Counted from the stretch's first letter, positions 31,166 to 42,429 are shown. The stretch: 64,000 nucleotides of DNA from Phytobacter diazotrophicus (GCA_004346725.1 SMDE01000018.1:1-64000), one strand, 5' to 3'. Program-made: numbers and translations. The notes: generated by a model not told the origin, from the letters alone.

Positions 31166-33133
31166 ATGGCTATGTTTTCCATCGCCAGCTACCACGTTCG
31201 CTTCGCCCTCAAACTCGCATGCGCTATCGTACTGGCGCTGTTTGTCGGTTTTCATTTCCAACTGGAAACACCGCGCTGGGCAGTATTGACGGCGGCGATT
31301 GTGGCGGCAGGTCCGGCTTTTGCTGCCGGGGGAGAACCCTGGTCGGGCGCGATTCGTTACCGCGGTATGCTGCGTATTGTCGGTACTTTTATTGGCTCTA
31401 TCGCCGGTCTGACCATCATCATCGCCATGATCCGCGCTCCATTCCTGATGCTGACGGTCTGCTGTATCTGGGCGGGGTTTTGTACCTGGGTTTCTTCGCT
31501 CGTCCGGGTGGAGAACTCTTATGCCTGGGGACTGGCAGGCTATACGGCGCTGATTATTGTTGTGACGATCCAGAGCGAACCGCTGCTGGCCCCTCAGTTT
31601 GCCGTTGAGCGTTGCAGTGAAATCGTTATCGGTATTGTCTGCGCCATTGCGGCAGATTTGCTGTTTTCTCCCCGTTCGATTAAACGCGAGATTGACCGCG
31701 AGCTGGACAGTTTGCTGGTGGCCCAATACCAGCTAATGCAGTTGTGCATTAAACATGGCGACCCTGAAGACGTGGATAAAGCCTGGGGAGCGCTGGTGCG
31801 GCGCACGACTGCCCTGGAAGGGATGCGCAGCAACCTGAAAATTGAATCTTCCCGCTGGGGGCGCGCCAACCGCCGTCTGACAGCGATCAATACGTTGTCG
31901 CTTACGCTGATTACCCAGGCCTGTGAAACGTATCTGATCCAAAATACGCGACCCGAATTGATTACCGACACGTTCCGCGAACTGTTCGATGAGCCCGTAG
32001 AAACCGTTCAGGATGTGCATAGACAAATGAAGCGGATGCGCCGGGTGATTGCCTGGACCGGTGAACGTGAAACACCAGTCACCATCTATAGCTGGGTGGG
32101 GGCGGCAACACGGTATTTGCTGCTCAAACGCGGCGTGGTGAGCAACACCAAAATCAGTGCGACGGAAGAAGAAGTCCTGCGCGGCGAAGTGGTTATCAAA
32201 CCGGCATCGGCGGAACGCCATCATGCGATGGTCAACTTCTGGCGTACCACTCTATCCTGCGGATTAGGAACCTTATTCTGGTTGTGGAGCGGCTGGACTT
32301 CCGGCAGTGGAACCATGGTGATGATCGCGGTGGTGACGTCGCTGGCAATGCGTCTGCCAAATCCGAAAATGGTAGCCATTGATTTTCTGATAGGGACGTT
32401 GGTCGCCCTGCCGGTCGGTGCGCTCTATTTTCTGTTTATCATCCCTTCGACGCAGCAGAGCATGCTATTGCTCTGCATCAGCCTGGCTGTACTGGCTTTT
32501 TTTGCCGGTGTCGAGGTGCAGAAACGGCGGCTGGGTTCGCTGGGGGCGCTGGCAAGTACCATCAACATTATCGTGCTTGATAACCCGATGACGTTTAAGT
32601 TCAGCCAATTTCTTGATAGCGCGCTCGGGCAAATTATCGGCTGCGGGCTGGCGCTGATCGTCATTTTGCTTGTGCGGGATAATTCGCAGGCACGTACCGG
32701 ACGGATGTTGCTCAATCAGTTTGTCTCGGCGGCCGTTTCGGCGATGACAACCAACAGCGCGCGACGTAAAGAGAACCATCTTCCTGCGCTCTATCAGCAG
32801 CTTTTTTTACTGTTGAATAAATTCCCTGGCGATGTGGCGAAATTCCGCCTGGCGCTGACATTGATCATTGCTCATCAGCGTTTACGTGATGCGCCTGTAC
32901 CGGTGAATGATGAGCTTTCGGCGTTCCATCGACAGCTTCGCCGTACGGCTGACAGCGTCATCTCCGCCCGATCTGACAGCAGACGACGGCACTATTTCTC
33001 GCAGTTGCTGGAGGAGCTGGAAGTCTATCAGGCGAAATTGCAGCACTGGGATGCGCCGCCGCAGGTGACCGAGCCGGTAAAACGACTTACCGGAATGTTA
33101 CATAAATATCAGCACGCCCTAACCAGCAGCTAG
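31166..33133 (+). CDS. aaeB: AaeB, inner-membrane component of aromatic acid efflux pump
   Basis: FUSC/ArAE-family transporter that exports p-hydroxybenzoate and related aromatic carboxylates as a metabolic relief valve. The 655 residues show two blocks of about five to six membrane spans (near 10-165 and 355-490), each followed by a cytoplasmic domain of roughly 150-200 residues. It starts 5 bases after aaeA. Length equals the K-12 protein. Confidence 0.96.
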   Translation: MAMFSIASYHVRFALKLACAIVLALFVGFHFQLETPRWAVLTAAIVAAGPAFAAGGEPWSGAIRYRGMLRIVGTFIGSIAGLTIIIAMIRAPFLMLTVCCIWAGFCTWVSSLVRVENSYAWGLAGYTALIIVVTIQSEPLLAPQFAVERCSEIVIGIVCAIAADLLFSPRSIKREIDRELDSLLVAQYQLMQLCIKHGDPEDVDKAWGALVRRTTALEGMRSNLKIESSRWGRANRRLTAINTLSLTLITQACETYLIQNTRPELITDTFRELFDEPVETVQDVHRQMKRMRRVIAWTGERETPVTIYSWVGAATRYLLLKRGVVSNTKISATEEEVLRGEVVIKPASAERHHAMVNFWRTTLSCGLGTLFWLWSGWTSGSGTMVMIAVVTSLAMRLPNPKMVAIDFLIGTLVALPVGALYFLFIIPSTQQSMLLLCISLAVLAFFAGVEVQKRRLGSLGALASTINIIVLDNPMTFKFSQFLDSALGQIIGCGLALIVILLVRDNSQARTGRMLLNQFVSAAVSAMTTNSARRKENHLPALYQQLFLLLNKFPGDVAKFRLALTLIIAHQRLRDAPVPVNDELSAFHRQLRRTADSVISARSDSRRRHYFSQLLEELEVYQAKLQHWDAPPQVTEPVKRLTGMLHKYQHALTSS

Positions 33134-33137
33134 ACCC

Positions 33138-33167
33138 AAAACCGACGCCAGAAGCGTCGGTTTTTTT
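33138..33167 (+). terminator. Terminator of aaeXAB
   Basis: A 9-bp stem AACCGACGC/GCGTCGGTT with loop CAGAA, followed by five more Ts. It follows the aaeB stop by a few bases and separates the pump operon from the aldehyde dehydrogenase gene. Confidence 0.92.
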
Positions 33168-33216
33168 ATGGCTATACTTTACGGGAGCTTTTGTAAATCA
33201 CAGATCAGGAGGACAA

Positions 33217-34671
33217 ATGACAACGCAGGCATTGCAGGACAGCGAACTTTTCCAGACGGGCTATCTTGTCGATGGCGTCTGGAAATCGTTGGACACGACA
33301 TTTGACGTACTGAACCCGGCGACCGGCGCGGTTGTCGCAAAGGTAGCAAAAGCCGGGAAAAAAGAGACGGAAGCCGCTATCGCCGCAGCCACCAGGGCTT
33401 TTCCCGCCTGGCGTGCGAAAACGGCAAAAGAGCGTTCCGCTATCCTTTATCGCTGGTACGAATTGATCATTGAAAACAAAAGCTGGCTGGGAAGGTTGAT
33501 GACCACCGAACAGGGCAAGCCCTTAAAAGAAGCCGAAGGTGAGGTGGACTATGCTGCAAGCTTTATTCAATGGTTCGCCGAGCAAGCGAAGCGTGCTAAT
33601 GGCGAAATTATCCCGCCGATAAAACCCGGATCGCGTATTTTTGCTACCCGCGAACCCATTGGCGTTGTGGCAGCGATAACCCCCTGGAATTTCCCGATGG
33701 CGATGCTGACCCGTAAGCTGGGACCCGCGTTAGCCGCAGGGTGTACGGGCGTGATTAAACCCGCCAATAACACGCCGCTCAGTGCCTTTGCGCTGCTGGC
33801 GCTGGCGAAAAAAGCGGGTGTACCGGACGGTGTGCTAAATGCGGTGGCCGGGAATACATCGGAAATTAGCGATGCGATCATGGCGAGCCATGATGTCCGC
33901 AAAATTTCCTTTACCGGATCTACCGCCGTCGGTAAAACGTTGGTGCGTAACGCGGCTGAAACCATGAAGAAAGTCTCCATGGAACTCGGGGGCAACGCGC
34001 CTTACATCGTCTTTGAAGACGCAGATATTGATGCGGCGGTAAAAGGGGCGGTTGCCAATAAATTCCGTAATGCCGGGCAAGTATGCGTGAGTGTTAACCG
34101 TTTTTATATTCATGAGTCGGTGTATGACACCTTCACGCAGAAACTGGCAGAGGCAGTCAATGCCCTTAAAGTCGGGAATGGTCTTGACGACGGTGTGGTG
34201 GTTGGCCCGCTTATTGAATCTTCAGCGGTGGATAAAGTGCGTGAACACGTGGAAGACGCCGTCGCAAAAGGGGCGAAAGTTCTGGCTGGGGGTAAAGCGC
34301 ACGCGTTAGGGGGGAATTTCTGGCAGCCCACCGTCCTGGGGGATTGTAGCGATGGCATGAAGCTGGCGAACGAAGAGACGTTTGGCCCGGTCGCCGCCTG
34401 TTTTCGCTTTACGACCGAGGATGAAGTTATCCAGCGCGCTAACGCAACGCCGTTTGGTCTTGCAGCCTATTTCTACACTCAAAACTTATCCCGCGTATTT
34501 CGCGTCTCCCAGGCGATTGAAAGTGGGATGATTGGTATCAATGAATGCGCAGTATCTACCGAGCTGGGCCCATTTGGCGGTGTAAAAGAGTCCGGCCTGG
34601 GGCGGGAAGGCTCCGTTCTGGGGCTGGAAGAGTTTATGGAAGTCAAAACCCTGCATCTCGGGGGATTATAG
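33217..34671 (+). CDS. NAD(P)-dependent aldehyde dehydrogenase, succinate-semialdehyde type
   Basis: Oxidises an aldehyde to the acid; the closest family I recognise is succinate/glutarate-semialdehyde dehydrogenase (GabD-like). The 484 residues show the cofactor region ITPWNFPMAMLTRKLGPALAAG, SFTGSTAVGKTL, catalytic Glu in MELGGNAPYIVFEDADID near residue 260 and catalytic Cys in FRNAGQVCVSVNRFYIHE near 294. The RBS is strong (AGGAGGACAA then ATG). The gene is not found between aaeB and yhcO in K-12, so it is an insertion here or a loss there. Neither gabT nor another pathway gene lies next to it; the substrate is unknown. Confidence 0.88.
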   Translation: MTTQALQDSELFQTGYLVDGVWKSLDTTFDVLNPATGAVVAKVAKAGKKETEAAIAAATRAFPAWRAKTAKERSAILYRWYELIIENKSWLGRLMTTEQGKPLKEAEGEVDYAASFIQWFAEQAKRANGEIIPPIKPGSRIFATREPIGVVAAITPWNFPMAMLTRKLGPALAAGCTGVIKPANNTPLSAFALLALAKKAGVPDGVLNAVAGNTSEISDAIMASHDVRKISFTGSTAVGKTLVRNAAETMKKVSMELGGNAPYIVFEDADIDAAVKGAVANKFRNAGQVCVSVNRFYIHESVYDTFTQKLAEAVNALKVGNGLDDGVVVGPLIESSAVDKVREHVEDAVAKGAKVLAGGKAHALGGNFWQPTVLGDCSDGMKLANEETFGPVAACFRFTTEDEVIQRANATPFGLAAYFYTQNLSRVFRVSQAIESGMIGINECAVSTELGPFGGVKESGLGREGSVLGLEEFMEVKTLHLGGL

Positions 34672-34677
34672 TGAAAC

Positions 34678-34695
34678 GGGTGGCGTAAGCCGCCC
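34678..34695 (+). repeat. Small hairpin behind the aldehyde dehydrogenase gene
   Basis: GGGTGGC-GTAA-GCCGCCC forms a 7-bp stem with one G-T pair, 6 bases past the stop, with no U tract. It resembles a REP core and is probably an mRNA 3' structure. Confidence 0.4.
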
Positions 34696-34716
34696 GACAG
34701 GGCTGGATGGCGGACA

Positions 34717-34983
34717 ATGAATACCTATACCTTCGATTTTGCTGAGATCGACACGCAAAGTAAGTTCTATCGCGAATTTTCCCGCCGGTTTGCTCTCAAT
34801 GGGGCAAGCATTACCGATCTGGATTCATTATGGATAGTGGTGACGGAAAAGTTGCCGTTGCCGGTTGAAATTGAGTTCATTCATCTTAGCGAAACACTGC
34901 GGCGGCGTTTCGGCGCGCTCATTCTGCTGTTTGATGAAGCGGAGGAAGAGCTGGAAGGGCAGTTGCGTTTTAACGTGCGCTAA
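34717..34983 (+). CDS. yhcO: Barstar-family protein YhcO
   Basis: An 88-residue protein with the barstar (ribonuclease inhibitor) fold pattern: [40 protein letters not shown], and the C-terminal [19 protein letters not shown]-12 YhcO is 90 residues. No barnase-like partner lies beside it. Its physiological target in enterics is unknown. The gene follows the aldehyde dehydrogenase by 45 bases on the same strand and may share its transcript. Confidence 0.9.
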   Translation: MNTYTFDFAEIDTQSKFYREFSRRFALNGASITDLDSLWIVVTEKLPLPVEIEFIHLSETLRRRFGALILLFDEAEEELEGQLRFNVR

Positions 34984-34991
34984 TGCAGCAC

Positions 34992-35018
34992 AAAAAAAAG
35001 CCCCCGACAGGCGGGGGC
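34992..35018 (-). terminator. Terminator of the YhcN-type gene pair
   Basis: A 7-bp stem GCCCCCG/CGGGGGC (35000-35018) followed on the minus strand by eight Ts. On the plus strand it also closes yhcO. A second small dyad GTCGTC/GACGAC (35021-35038) precedes it on the minus-strand message. Confidence 0.88.
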
Positions 35019-35044
35019 AAGTCGTCGGAGTAGACGACGAGGGT

Positions 35045-35308
35045 TTATTTGTAGAGTTCCGCCGTTGCGTGCCAGGTATCACCTTCCTGGAGTTCGGTCA
35101 CGTGGTAGGCTTTCGCGCCTGCCGCGTCCGCTTTAGCAGATAATTCGTCACGGATGCTCATTGGAGAACTTGCGGTCTGGGAAACAGAAATGGTCCCAAT
35201 GGCCTGCATGTTTTGTGTTTGGTTATCGGACAGTTGGGTGGCTGCGCTGGCACCAAAAGAGATCAGTGAAGCTAAACCAAGGGCTGCGATGATTGCGTTA
35301 CGTTTCAT
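35045..35308 (-). CDS. YhcN-like periplasmic protein (DUF1471), second copy
   Basis: An 87-residue secreted protein of the YhcN/BhsA family, linked to stress and biofilm in enterics. Signal peptide MKRNAIIAALGLASLISFGA, cleavage after ASA. The mature part aligns with its neighbour at 35404: both have a Q-AQNxQxxGT-SV core, ASSPM, then ELxxKA and end GD(T/S)WHATAELYK. The start at 35308 is chosen because it begins the signal peptide. It is a tandem paralogue of yhcN, 95 bases apart, and the sequences have clearly diverged. Salmonella has the same pair; K-12 has one. Confidence 0.88.
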   Translation of the reverse strand: MKRNAIIAALGLASLISFGASAATQLSDNQTQNMQAIGTISVSQTASSPMSIRDELSAKADAAGAKAYHVTELQEGDTWHATAELYK

Positions 35309-35403
35309 TGTCTTTCTCCTCAATACTCAACGGCGAGAAGGTTTATACCGCTATTTTTATGCCTGGTGCCGCTGAGTGATGATGACATAGGGTTGTCGGT
35401 TAA

Positions 35404-35667
35404 TTATTTATACAGTTCAGCAGTGGCATGCCAGCTATCGCCGGTACGTGCTTCGATGATGCGATAAGAAGACGCACCCTGTTCTTCAGCTTTTTTGTTC
35501 AGTTCCGCACGCATATCCATCGGGGATGATGCAATGCCACCGACGGAGACGGTGCCTAATGATTGGCGATTTTGCGCCTGGCCAGCATCGATAGAGCTTG
35601 CTGCAAATGCGCCAAATGACAGAACAGAAAGGATGCTGAGTGTTGCTACAGTTGATTTGATTTTCAT
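35404..35667 (-). CDS. yhcN: Periplasmic stress protein YhcN
   Basis: An 87-residue DUF1471 protein, reported in E. coli to affect hydrogen peroxide and acid (cytoplasmic pH) stress and biofilm growth. Start at 35667 (MKIKSTVATLSILSVLSFGA) gives a signal peptide cleaved after FAA or FAAS; an upstream extension of 19 codons lacks family support. The mature sequence (SIDAGQAQNRQSLGTVSVGG) is the closest to K-12 YhcN. It is the upstream gene of the pair. Confidence 0.93.
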   Translation of the reverse strand: MKIKSTVATLSILSVLSFGAFAASSIDAGQAQNRQSLGTVSVGGIASSPMDMRAELNKKAEEQGASSYRIIEARTGDSWHATAELYK

Positions 35668-36028
35668 AATGCTTACCTCGTCGAATCTTAATTCCTGAGG
35701 GCTTTGTTTCGTGACCCTCATCACAAAATCAAGTATACACTAATAACGTGTAAAATTAATACTGAGCTAATTATTGCTATTGTAAGTAAGTGGTAAAGAA
35801 ACCTTTTTTTATAGTCAAAAAGGCATAAAAAACGGGTGATTTTGAGCGGGGTTTTATTTTTTAATATTTAAAATCAAGGGGATGTGTGATTTTGATTTTT
35901 TGTGCGAAAACATTCATTGCGTGAATGAAATGCGACAGAAATTCGCACATTGTGTTAAAGCAAAGGGGATCAGAAAGAGGTGTGACCCTAACAGAGGCAC
36001 TTCCCCGGCACGAAACCGGGGGAAGGAA
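35668..36028. other. Intergenic region between yhcN and argR
   Basis: A very A/T-rich stretch, 35725-35960, that should carry the yhcN promoter. The end holds a hairpin behind argR: CTTCCCCGG (36000-36008) with CCGGGGGAAG (36017-36026), lacking a U tract on the minus strand. An 95-codon frame on the plus strand here has no protein character. Confidence 0.5.
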
Positions 36029-36502
<474 letters not shown>

Positions 36503-36525
36503 TCACCCGTATTAAGGCCGTGAAA

Positions 36526-36563
36526 ACTACATTATTATGCACATGGATGAATTTTTATGCAAA
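36526..36563 (-). promoter_or_regulatory. Two ARG boxes in the argR operator
   Basis: The core TGAATTTTTATGCA (36548-36561) matches the ARG consensus TGAATWWWWATTCA in 13 of 14 positions; TACATTATTATGCA (36528-36541) matches 11 of 14. As 18-bp boxes they are 36526-36543 and 36546-36563, with 2 bp between them, the spacing known for argR itself, where other arg operators have 3 bp. Confidence 0.75.
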
Positions 36564-37842
<1,279 letters not shown>

Positions 37843-37885
37843 ATAGCTGCCGCCGTCTGGTACGCCGTTTGCCTCCAGAGACGCG

Positions 37886-37921
37886 CAAAAAAACCGGAGT
37901 TCATTGGGCTCCGGTTTTTTT
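37886..37921. terminator. Bidirectional terminator between mdh and degS
   Basis: AAAAAACCGGAG pairs with CTCCGGTTTTTT around a 9-nt loop; T tracts follow on both strands. It ends 8 bases before the degS stop codon. Confidence 0.93.
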
Positions 37922-37928
37922 ATGGCTT

Positions 37929-38996
37929 TTAGTTGGTCGCTGGATATTCCTGGATCGTGACCTGTAGTTTCAGTTTCTTGTCATCACGCATCACTTCAAC
38001 CGGTATTTCTGACCCGGGACGAATTTCCGCGACCTGGTCCATGGTTTCCAGTGCCGAGACCGCAGGCTTACCATTCACGCTGACAATAACATCATTCACC
38101 TGGATGCCTGCCCGGGCTGCCGGACCATCTGGCGAGACTTCATTGACCACGATCCCCTGAATTTGATCGATACCGCCGTTCTGGGTATGCATAGGGGCGA
38201 TTTCTCTTCCGCCGATACCGATATAGCCACGGATCACCCGACCATCGCGAATCAACTTATCCATGATTTTCGTTGCGAGCTGGAAGGGGATAGCGAAACC
38301 AATACCTTCCGGTGTCTCGCCATCGTTGCTTTTGTCGAAAGAGAGAGTATTGATACCCATTAACTCACCCAGCGAGTTCACCAGCGCGCCGCCGGAGTTG
38401 CCGTGGTTGATGGAGGCATCCGTTTGCAGGAAATTCTGGCGACCGGTTGGGTTCAGGCCGATACGCCCGGTGGCACTGATGATCCCCTGAGTAATGGTTT
38501 GCCCCAGGTTATAGGGGTTACCAATCGCCAATACCACATCACCAATGTGCGGTACACGACGCGGATTGATCGGAATCACCGGCAGGCCGCCAGTGGCGTT
38601 AATTTTCAGTACCGCCAGGTCGGTAAGGGAGTCCGACCCCACCAGAAGCGCCTCAAAAACGCGGCCATCCTGCAAGGCAACGATTATCTGGTCTGCATCG
38701 TTGATAACATGTTTATTCGTAACGATATAGCCACGCTGATCCATAATCACACCGGAACCCAGAGTACGAATTTCCAGACGATTATGGGATGACGTATTCA
38801 TACTACGGTTATAGACATAGACTACCGCGGGCGCGGCGCGGCGAACCGCCGGGTTGTAGCTGGCGGGCGTTTCATCGGTACTGTCAAATTGCGTTGCGGT
38901 TAGCGGGTTATGCTGGCGTAGCGAAGGCAGGGCGGCGAGGATAATGCCACCAACCATTAAACCAATTGCAACCGAGCGTAAGAGCTTCAAAAACAT
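37929..38996 (-). CDS. degS: Site-1 protease DegS
   Basis: Inner-membrane-anchored periplasmic serine protease that senses misfolded outer-membrane proteins through its PDZ domain and cleaves RseA, starting the sigma-E response. The start at 38996 (MFLKLLRSVAIGLMVGG) gives 355 residues, the K-12 length. Seen: the anchor helix (residues 5-25), catalytic triad His in TNKHVI, Asp in SLTDLAVL, Ser in NHGNSGGAL, and one PDZ domain (about 255-355). It lies 90 bases after degQ. Confidence 0.97.
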   Translation of the reverse strand: MFLKLLRSVAIGLMVGGIILAALPSLRQHNPLTATQFDSTDETPASYNPAVRRAAPAVVYVYNRSMNTSSHNRLEIRTLGSGVIMDQRGYIVTNKHVINDADQIIVALQDGRVFEALLVGSDSLTDLAVLKINATGGLPVIPINPRRVPHIGDVVLAIGNPYNLGQTITQGIISATGRIGLNPTGRQNFLQTDASINHGNSGGALVNSLGELMGINTLSFDKSNDGETPEGIGFAIPFQLATKIMDKLIRDGRVIRGYIGIGGREIAPMHTQNGGIDQIQGIVVNEVSPDGPAARAGIQVNDVIVSVNGKPAVSALETMDQVAEIRPGSEIPVEVMRDDKKLKLQVTIQEYPATN

Positions 38997-39086
38997 GATG
39001 CAGGCGTCGTCATTAGGGAGTCGCAGCAGCATAGCACGAGTTTTCCGGACATCACATGCAGCGGTGATGTCCGGGATCGTATTTGC

Positions 39087-40454
39087 TTAACGTAGCAATA
39101 AATAGAGTGTTTCATTGCCGCGGATGATTTGCAGAGCAATTACAGACGGTTTGGTTTCAAGAACCTTACGCAGCTCGGCAATGGACTGCACCTGCGTACG
39201 GTTAATGCCAATAATGACATCGTCTTTATGCAGGCCTGCCTGAGCAGCCGCACTGCCTTTTTCTACGTTCTCAATATTGATACCTTTCGTACCGTCTTTG
39301 AGTTGACCATCACTCAACGAGGCGCCCTGCAGCGCCGGGGAGATCAGTTCAGCGCTGGCGGAAGACGAAGTGCTCTTATCCAGTGTGACTTCAATATCCT
39401 GCGGTTTGCCATCACGCAGGATGCCTAACTTCACTTTTGCGCCTGGTTCCGTCGTTGCAATGCGTGAACGCAGTTCGGCAAAGCTATTCAGCGGCTTGTC
39501 ATTAAGGCTGACAATCACGTCGCCAGATTTAATGCCCGCTTTCGCTGAGCCGGAGTTCGGCAACACTTCGCTGACAAAGGCGCCACGCTGCACATTCAGG
39601 TTAAAGGCTTTGGCGATATCAGCACTCATCTCGGTCCCTTTAATACCCAGCAGGCCGCGTTTGATTTCGCCGAACTGAATCAACTGGCGAGACAGTGTCT
39701 GTGCCATATTACTGGGAATCGCAAAACCGATACCGACGCTGCCGCCGCTCGGCGCAAGGATTGCTGTGTTGATGCCAATAAGCTCACCGTTCAGGTTCAG
39801 CAATGCGCCGCCGGAGTTACCGCGGTTAATCGAGGCATCGGTCTGGATAAAGTTTTCCAGTCCTTCGAGATTAAGTCCGCTTCGGCCCAGAGCAGAAACA
39901 ATCCCGGATGTCGCTGTTTGCCCCAGCCCGAACGGGTTCCCCACGGCAACGACAAAGTCACCCACTCTTAACTTATCGGAATCGGCGATCGCGATTTGCG
40001 TGAGGTTGCTGGGGTTTTGTAGCTGCAACAGCGCAATGTCGCTTTGATCGTCGCCGCCAATCAATTTGGCCTCGAACTCGCGACCATCGTTGAGCTGGAC
40101 ATTGATTTTTTGCGCCTGGTTAATGACGTGGTTGTTCGTCAACACGTAGCCTTTTGCTGCATCAATGATGACCCCGGAACCCAACCCTTCAAAAGGCTGA
40201 GCCTGCTGCTGTTCGGGCAACTCGTCGCCAAAATATTTTTTCAGTTCATCAGGGACTTTCTGTCCTTGTACCGCCGTTCCTTCCACCTGCACGCTCACCA
40301 CGGCAGGTAAAACTTTCTCCAGCACTGGCGCGAGGCTGGGAAGCGCTCCCTGGCCTGGAACCTGCGATGGCATCGCTGCCATAGTCTGGATGGGTGCCGA
40401 GAGAGATAACCCGACACTTAACGCTAACGCACTCAACAGCTGGGTTTGTTTCTT
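39087..40454 (-). CDS. degQ: Periplasmic serine endoprotease DegQ
   Basis: HtrA-family protease and chaperone for misfolded periplasmic proteins. The start at 40454 (MKKQTQLLSALALSVGLSLS) gives 455 residues, as in K-12, with signal peptide cleavage after the TMA/AMA region. The triad is His in LTNNHVINQ, Asp in QSDIALLQ and Ser in NRGNSGGALLN; two PDZ domains follow (about 255-350 and 360-455). DegQ lacks the long Q-linker of DegP, and so does this protein. Confidence 0.97.
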   Translation of the reverse strand, partial: KKQTQLLSALALSVGLSLSAPIQTMAAMPSQVPGQGALPSLAPVLEKVLPAVVSVQVEGTAVQGQKVPDELKKYFGDELPEQQQAQPFEGLGSGVIIDAAKGYVLTNNHVINQAQKINVQLNDGREFEAKLIGGDDQSDIALLQLQNPSNLTQIAIADSDKLRVGDFVVAVGNPFGLGQTATSGIVSALGRSGLNLEGLENFIQTDASINRGNSGGALLNLNGELIGINTAILAPSGGSVGIGFAIPSNMAQTLSRQLIQFGEIKRGLLGIKGTEMSADIAKAFNLNVQRGAFVSEVLPNSGSAKAGIKSGDVIVSLNDKPLNSFAELRSRIATTEPGAKVKLGILRDGKPQDIEVTLDKSTSSSASAELISPALQGASLSDGQLKDGTKGINIENVEKGSAAAQAGLHKDDVIIGINRTQVQSIAELRKVLETKPSVIALQIIRGNETLYLLLR

Positions 40455-40582
40455 CATTGATGCTGGCTCTCGTAACCTGAAGTGAAAGGGAAAACGATGC
40501 AAAACAGTTTGATGTTATTGAAATTTCAATCGGGTAACAATGAGGTTAATGACTAAATGATAGCTGTGATTATAAAGACAAG

Positions 40583-40605
40583 ACGGGCGCAACCTGTGCG
40601 CCCGT
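40583..40605 (-). terminator. Hairpin behind zapG
   Basis: A 9-bp perfect stem ACGGGCGCA/TGCGCCCGT with loop ACCTG, followed on the minus strand by CTTGTCTTTAT. It lies about 22 bases beyond the zapG stop, upstream of degQ. Confidence 0.75.
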
Positions 40606-40627
40606 TAAAAATGCGGTAATAAAGTGA

Positions 40628-41026
40628 TTATTTGCGGTTTGCGTTGCCGCGCAGCAAGCCGGAGGCTCCTTCGGAATAGTCGCGAGGAATCTGTACCGGT
40701 GCCTGATCGTTGCCCGCTTCGGACTCCGCCAGACGGTTACGGAATGGGTTTTCCTCAGCAGACATTTCCGGCAGTAAGCTGCTGGAACTTTTTGCCATGT
40801 GCTGATAAAGCTGGCGGTAATCATGCGCCATATTGTCGAGGAGTTCTGCGCTGCGAGCGAAGTGATTGACCAGCTCTTCACGGTACTCTTCAAGTTCTGC
40901 TTTATTTTTTTCCAGCTCGTACTGCATTGCCTGTTGCTGGCGTAATTTCCGGTTTCCAAAACGCATGGCCACAGCACCAATGATGACGCCGACGACTAAC
41001 CCAATTAGCGCGTATTCCCAGGTCAT
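40628..41026 (-). CDS. zapG: ZapG (YhcB), envelope growth and division protein
   Basis: Inner-membrane protein with one span (ALIGLVVGVIIGAVAMRFG, residues 5-23) and a long cytoplasmic coiled coil (about 25-95: LRQQQAMQYELEKNKAELEEYREEL). It links cell division, peptidoglycan and phospholipid synthesis in E. coli. The start at 41026 (MTWEYALIGL) gives 132 residues, the K-12 length. It is divergent from zapE, with 189 bp between the starts. Confidence 0.95.
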   Translation of the reverse strand: MTWEYALIGLVVGVIIGAVAMRFGNRKLRQQQAMQYELEKNKAELEEYREELVNHFARSAELLDNMAHDYRQLYQHMAKSSSSLLPEMSAEENPFRNRLAESEAGNDQAPVQIPRDYSEGASGLLRGNANRK

Positions 41027-41215
41027 GTACTTCTCCCATTGTCTTATGGTTCCGTAGGGTAATAGCTGCAAGCTCCTTGCCTGCGCCTGATTATGCCACT
41101 ATAACCGCTATTCGCGCAGAAGTGGAATCCCGACGCGGCATCGCGTAGGGTAGAACGACCTTTTTTTCGCCAACCCTGTGGGCAGGATCGATTTTCAAGG
41201 AATAACGATAACACC

Positions 41216-42340
41216 ATGCAGAGCCTTACCCCGACATCGCGTTACCTCAATGCCCTCAACGAGGGTAGCCATCAGCCGGATGATGTGCAAAAAGAAGCTG
41301 TTAGCCGTCTTGATCTCATTTACCAGCAAATTGTGACCAAAGAACAATCCGCCCCGCAAAGCGGTGGCTTGATGGCGAAATTTGGCAAATTGTTAGGTAA
41401 GCGTGAGCCCACGACGCTTACCCCCGTACGCGGCCTTTATATGTGGGGGGGCGTCGGGCGCGGTAAAACCTGGTTAATGGACCTCTTTTATCAAAGCCTG
41501 CCTGGGGAACGGAAACAGCGTCTGCATTTCCACCGTTTTATGCTGCGTGTGCATGAGGAATTAACGCAACTACAGGGGCATAGCGATCCGCTGGAGATTG
41601 TCGCCGACCATTTCAAAGCCGAAACCGATGTGCTCTGTTTTGATGAGTTTTTCGTATCGGATATCACCGACGCCATGTTGCTCGGCGGGCTAATGAAGCC
41701 ACTCTTCGCCAGAGGGATTACGCTGGTCGCCACTTCGAATATTCCGCCGGACGAACTTTATCGTAACGGGTTGCAACGGGCGCGTTTTTTACCGGCCATT
41801 GATGCCATCAAACAGTACTGCGATGTGATGAATGTCGATGCGGGTGTGGATTATCGTCTGCGTACATTGACCCAGGCCCATCTGTGGCTTTCGCCATTAA
41901 ATGAAGAGACGCAGCAGCAGATGGATCACCTCTGGCAAGCGCTGGCAGGGGCAAAACGGGCTCATTCTCCAGTATTAGAGGTCAATCACCGTCCGCTGGC
42001 GACGCTGGGGGTGGAAAATCAGACGCTGGCGGTATCGTTCGCCACGCTGTGTGTGGATGCCCGCAGTCAGCACGACTATATTGCCCTCTCTCGTCTGTAT
42101 CACACCGTCATGCTATTTGATGTCCCCGTCATGACACCGTTAATGGAGAGTGAGGCGCGGCGTTTTATCGCACTGGTGGATGAATTCTACGAACGGCATG
42201 TGAAGCTGGTGGTGAGCGCGGCGGTTCCGCTGTACGAGATTTATCAGGGCGAGCGACTGAAGTTCGAGTTCCAGCGCTGTCTGTCTCGTCTGCAGGAGAT
42301 GCAGAGCGAGGAGTACCTCAAGCGGCAACATATGCCATAA
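41216..42340 (+). CDS. zapE: Cell division ATPase ZapE
   Basis: AFG1-like AAA+ ATPase that acts on the Z ring during late constriction and under low oxygen or heat. The 374 residues carry Walker A GGVGRGKTWLMD near residue 82, Walker B VLCFDEFFVSDI near 140, the sensor-1 region LVATSNIPPDELY and the arginine-rich NGLQRARFLPAI. K-12 ZapE is 375 residues. Monocistronic. Confidence 0.96.
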   Translation: MQSLTPTSRYLNALNEGSHQPDDVQKEAVSRLDLIYQQIVTKEQSAPQSGGLMAKFGKLLGKREPTTLTPVRGLYMWGGVGRGKTWLMDLFYQSLPGERKQRLHFHRFMLRVHEELTQLQGHSDPLEIVADHFKAETDVLCFDEFFVSDITDAMLLGGLMKPLFARGITLVATSNIPPDELYRNGLQRARFLPAIDAIKQYCDVMNVDAGVDYRLRTLTQAHLWLSPLNEETQQQMDHLWQALAGAKRAHSPVLEVNHRPLATLGVENQTLAVSFATLCVDARSQHDYIALSRLYHTVMLFDVPVMTPLMESEARRFIALVDEFYERHVKLVVSAAVPLYEIYQGERLKFEFQRCLSRLQEMQSEEYLKRQHMP

Positions 42341-42429
42341 CTGCCCGGTTCTCTGTGGGAGAGGGGCTGGGGGGAGGGCATCAGACCGCACAGCCCCAAC
42401 ACCGAAAAAGCCTCTTCAAATCACAAATA

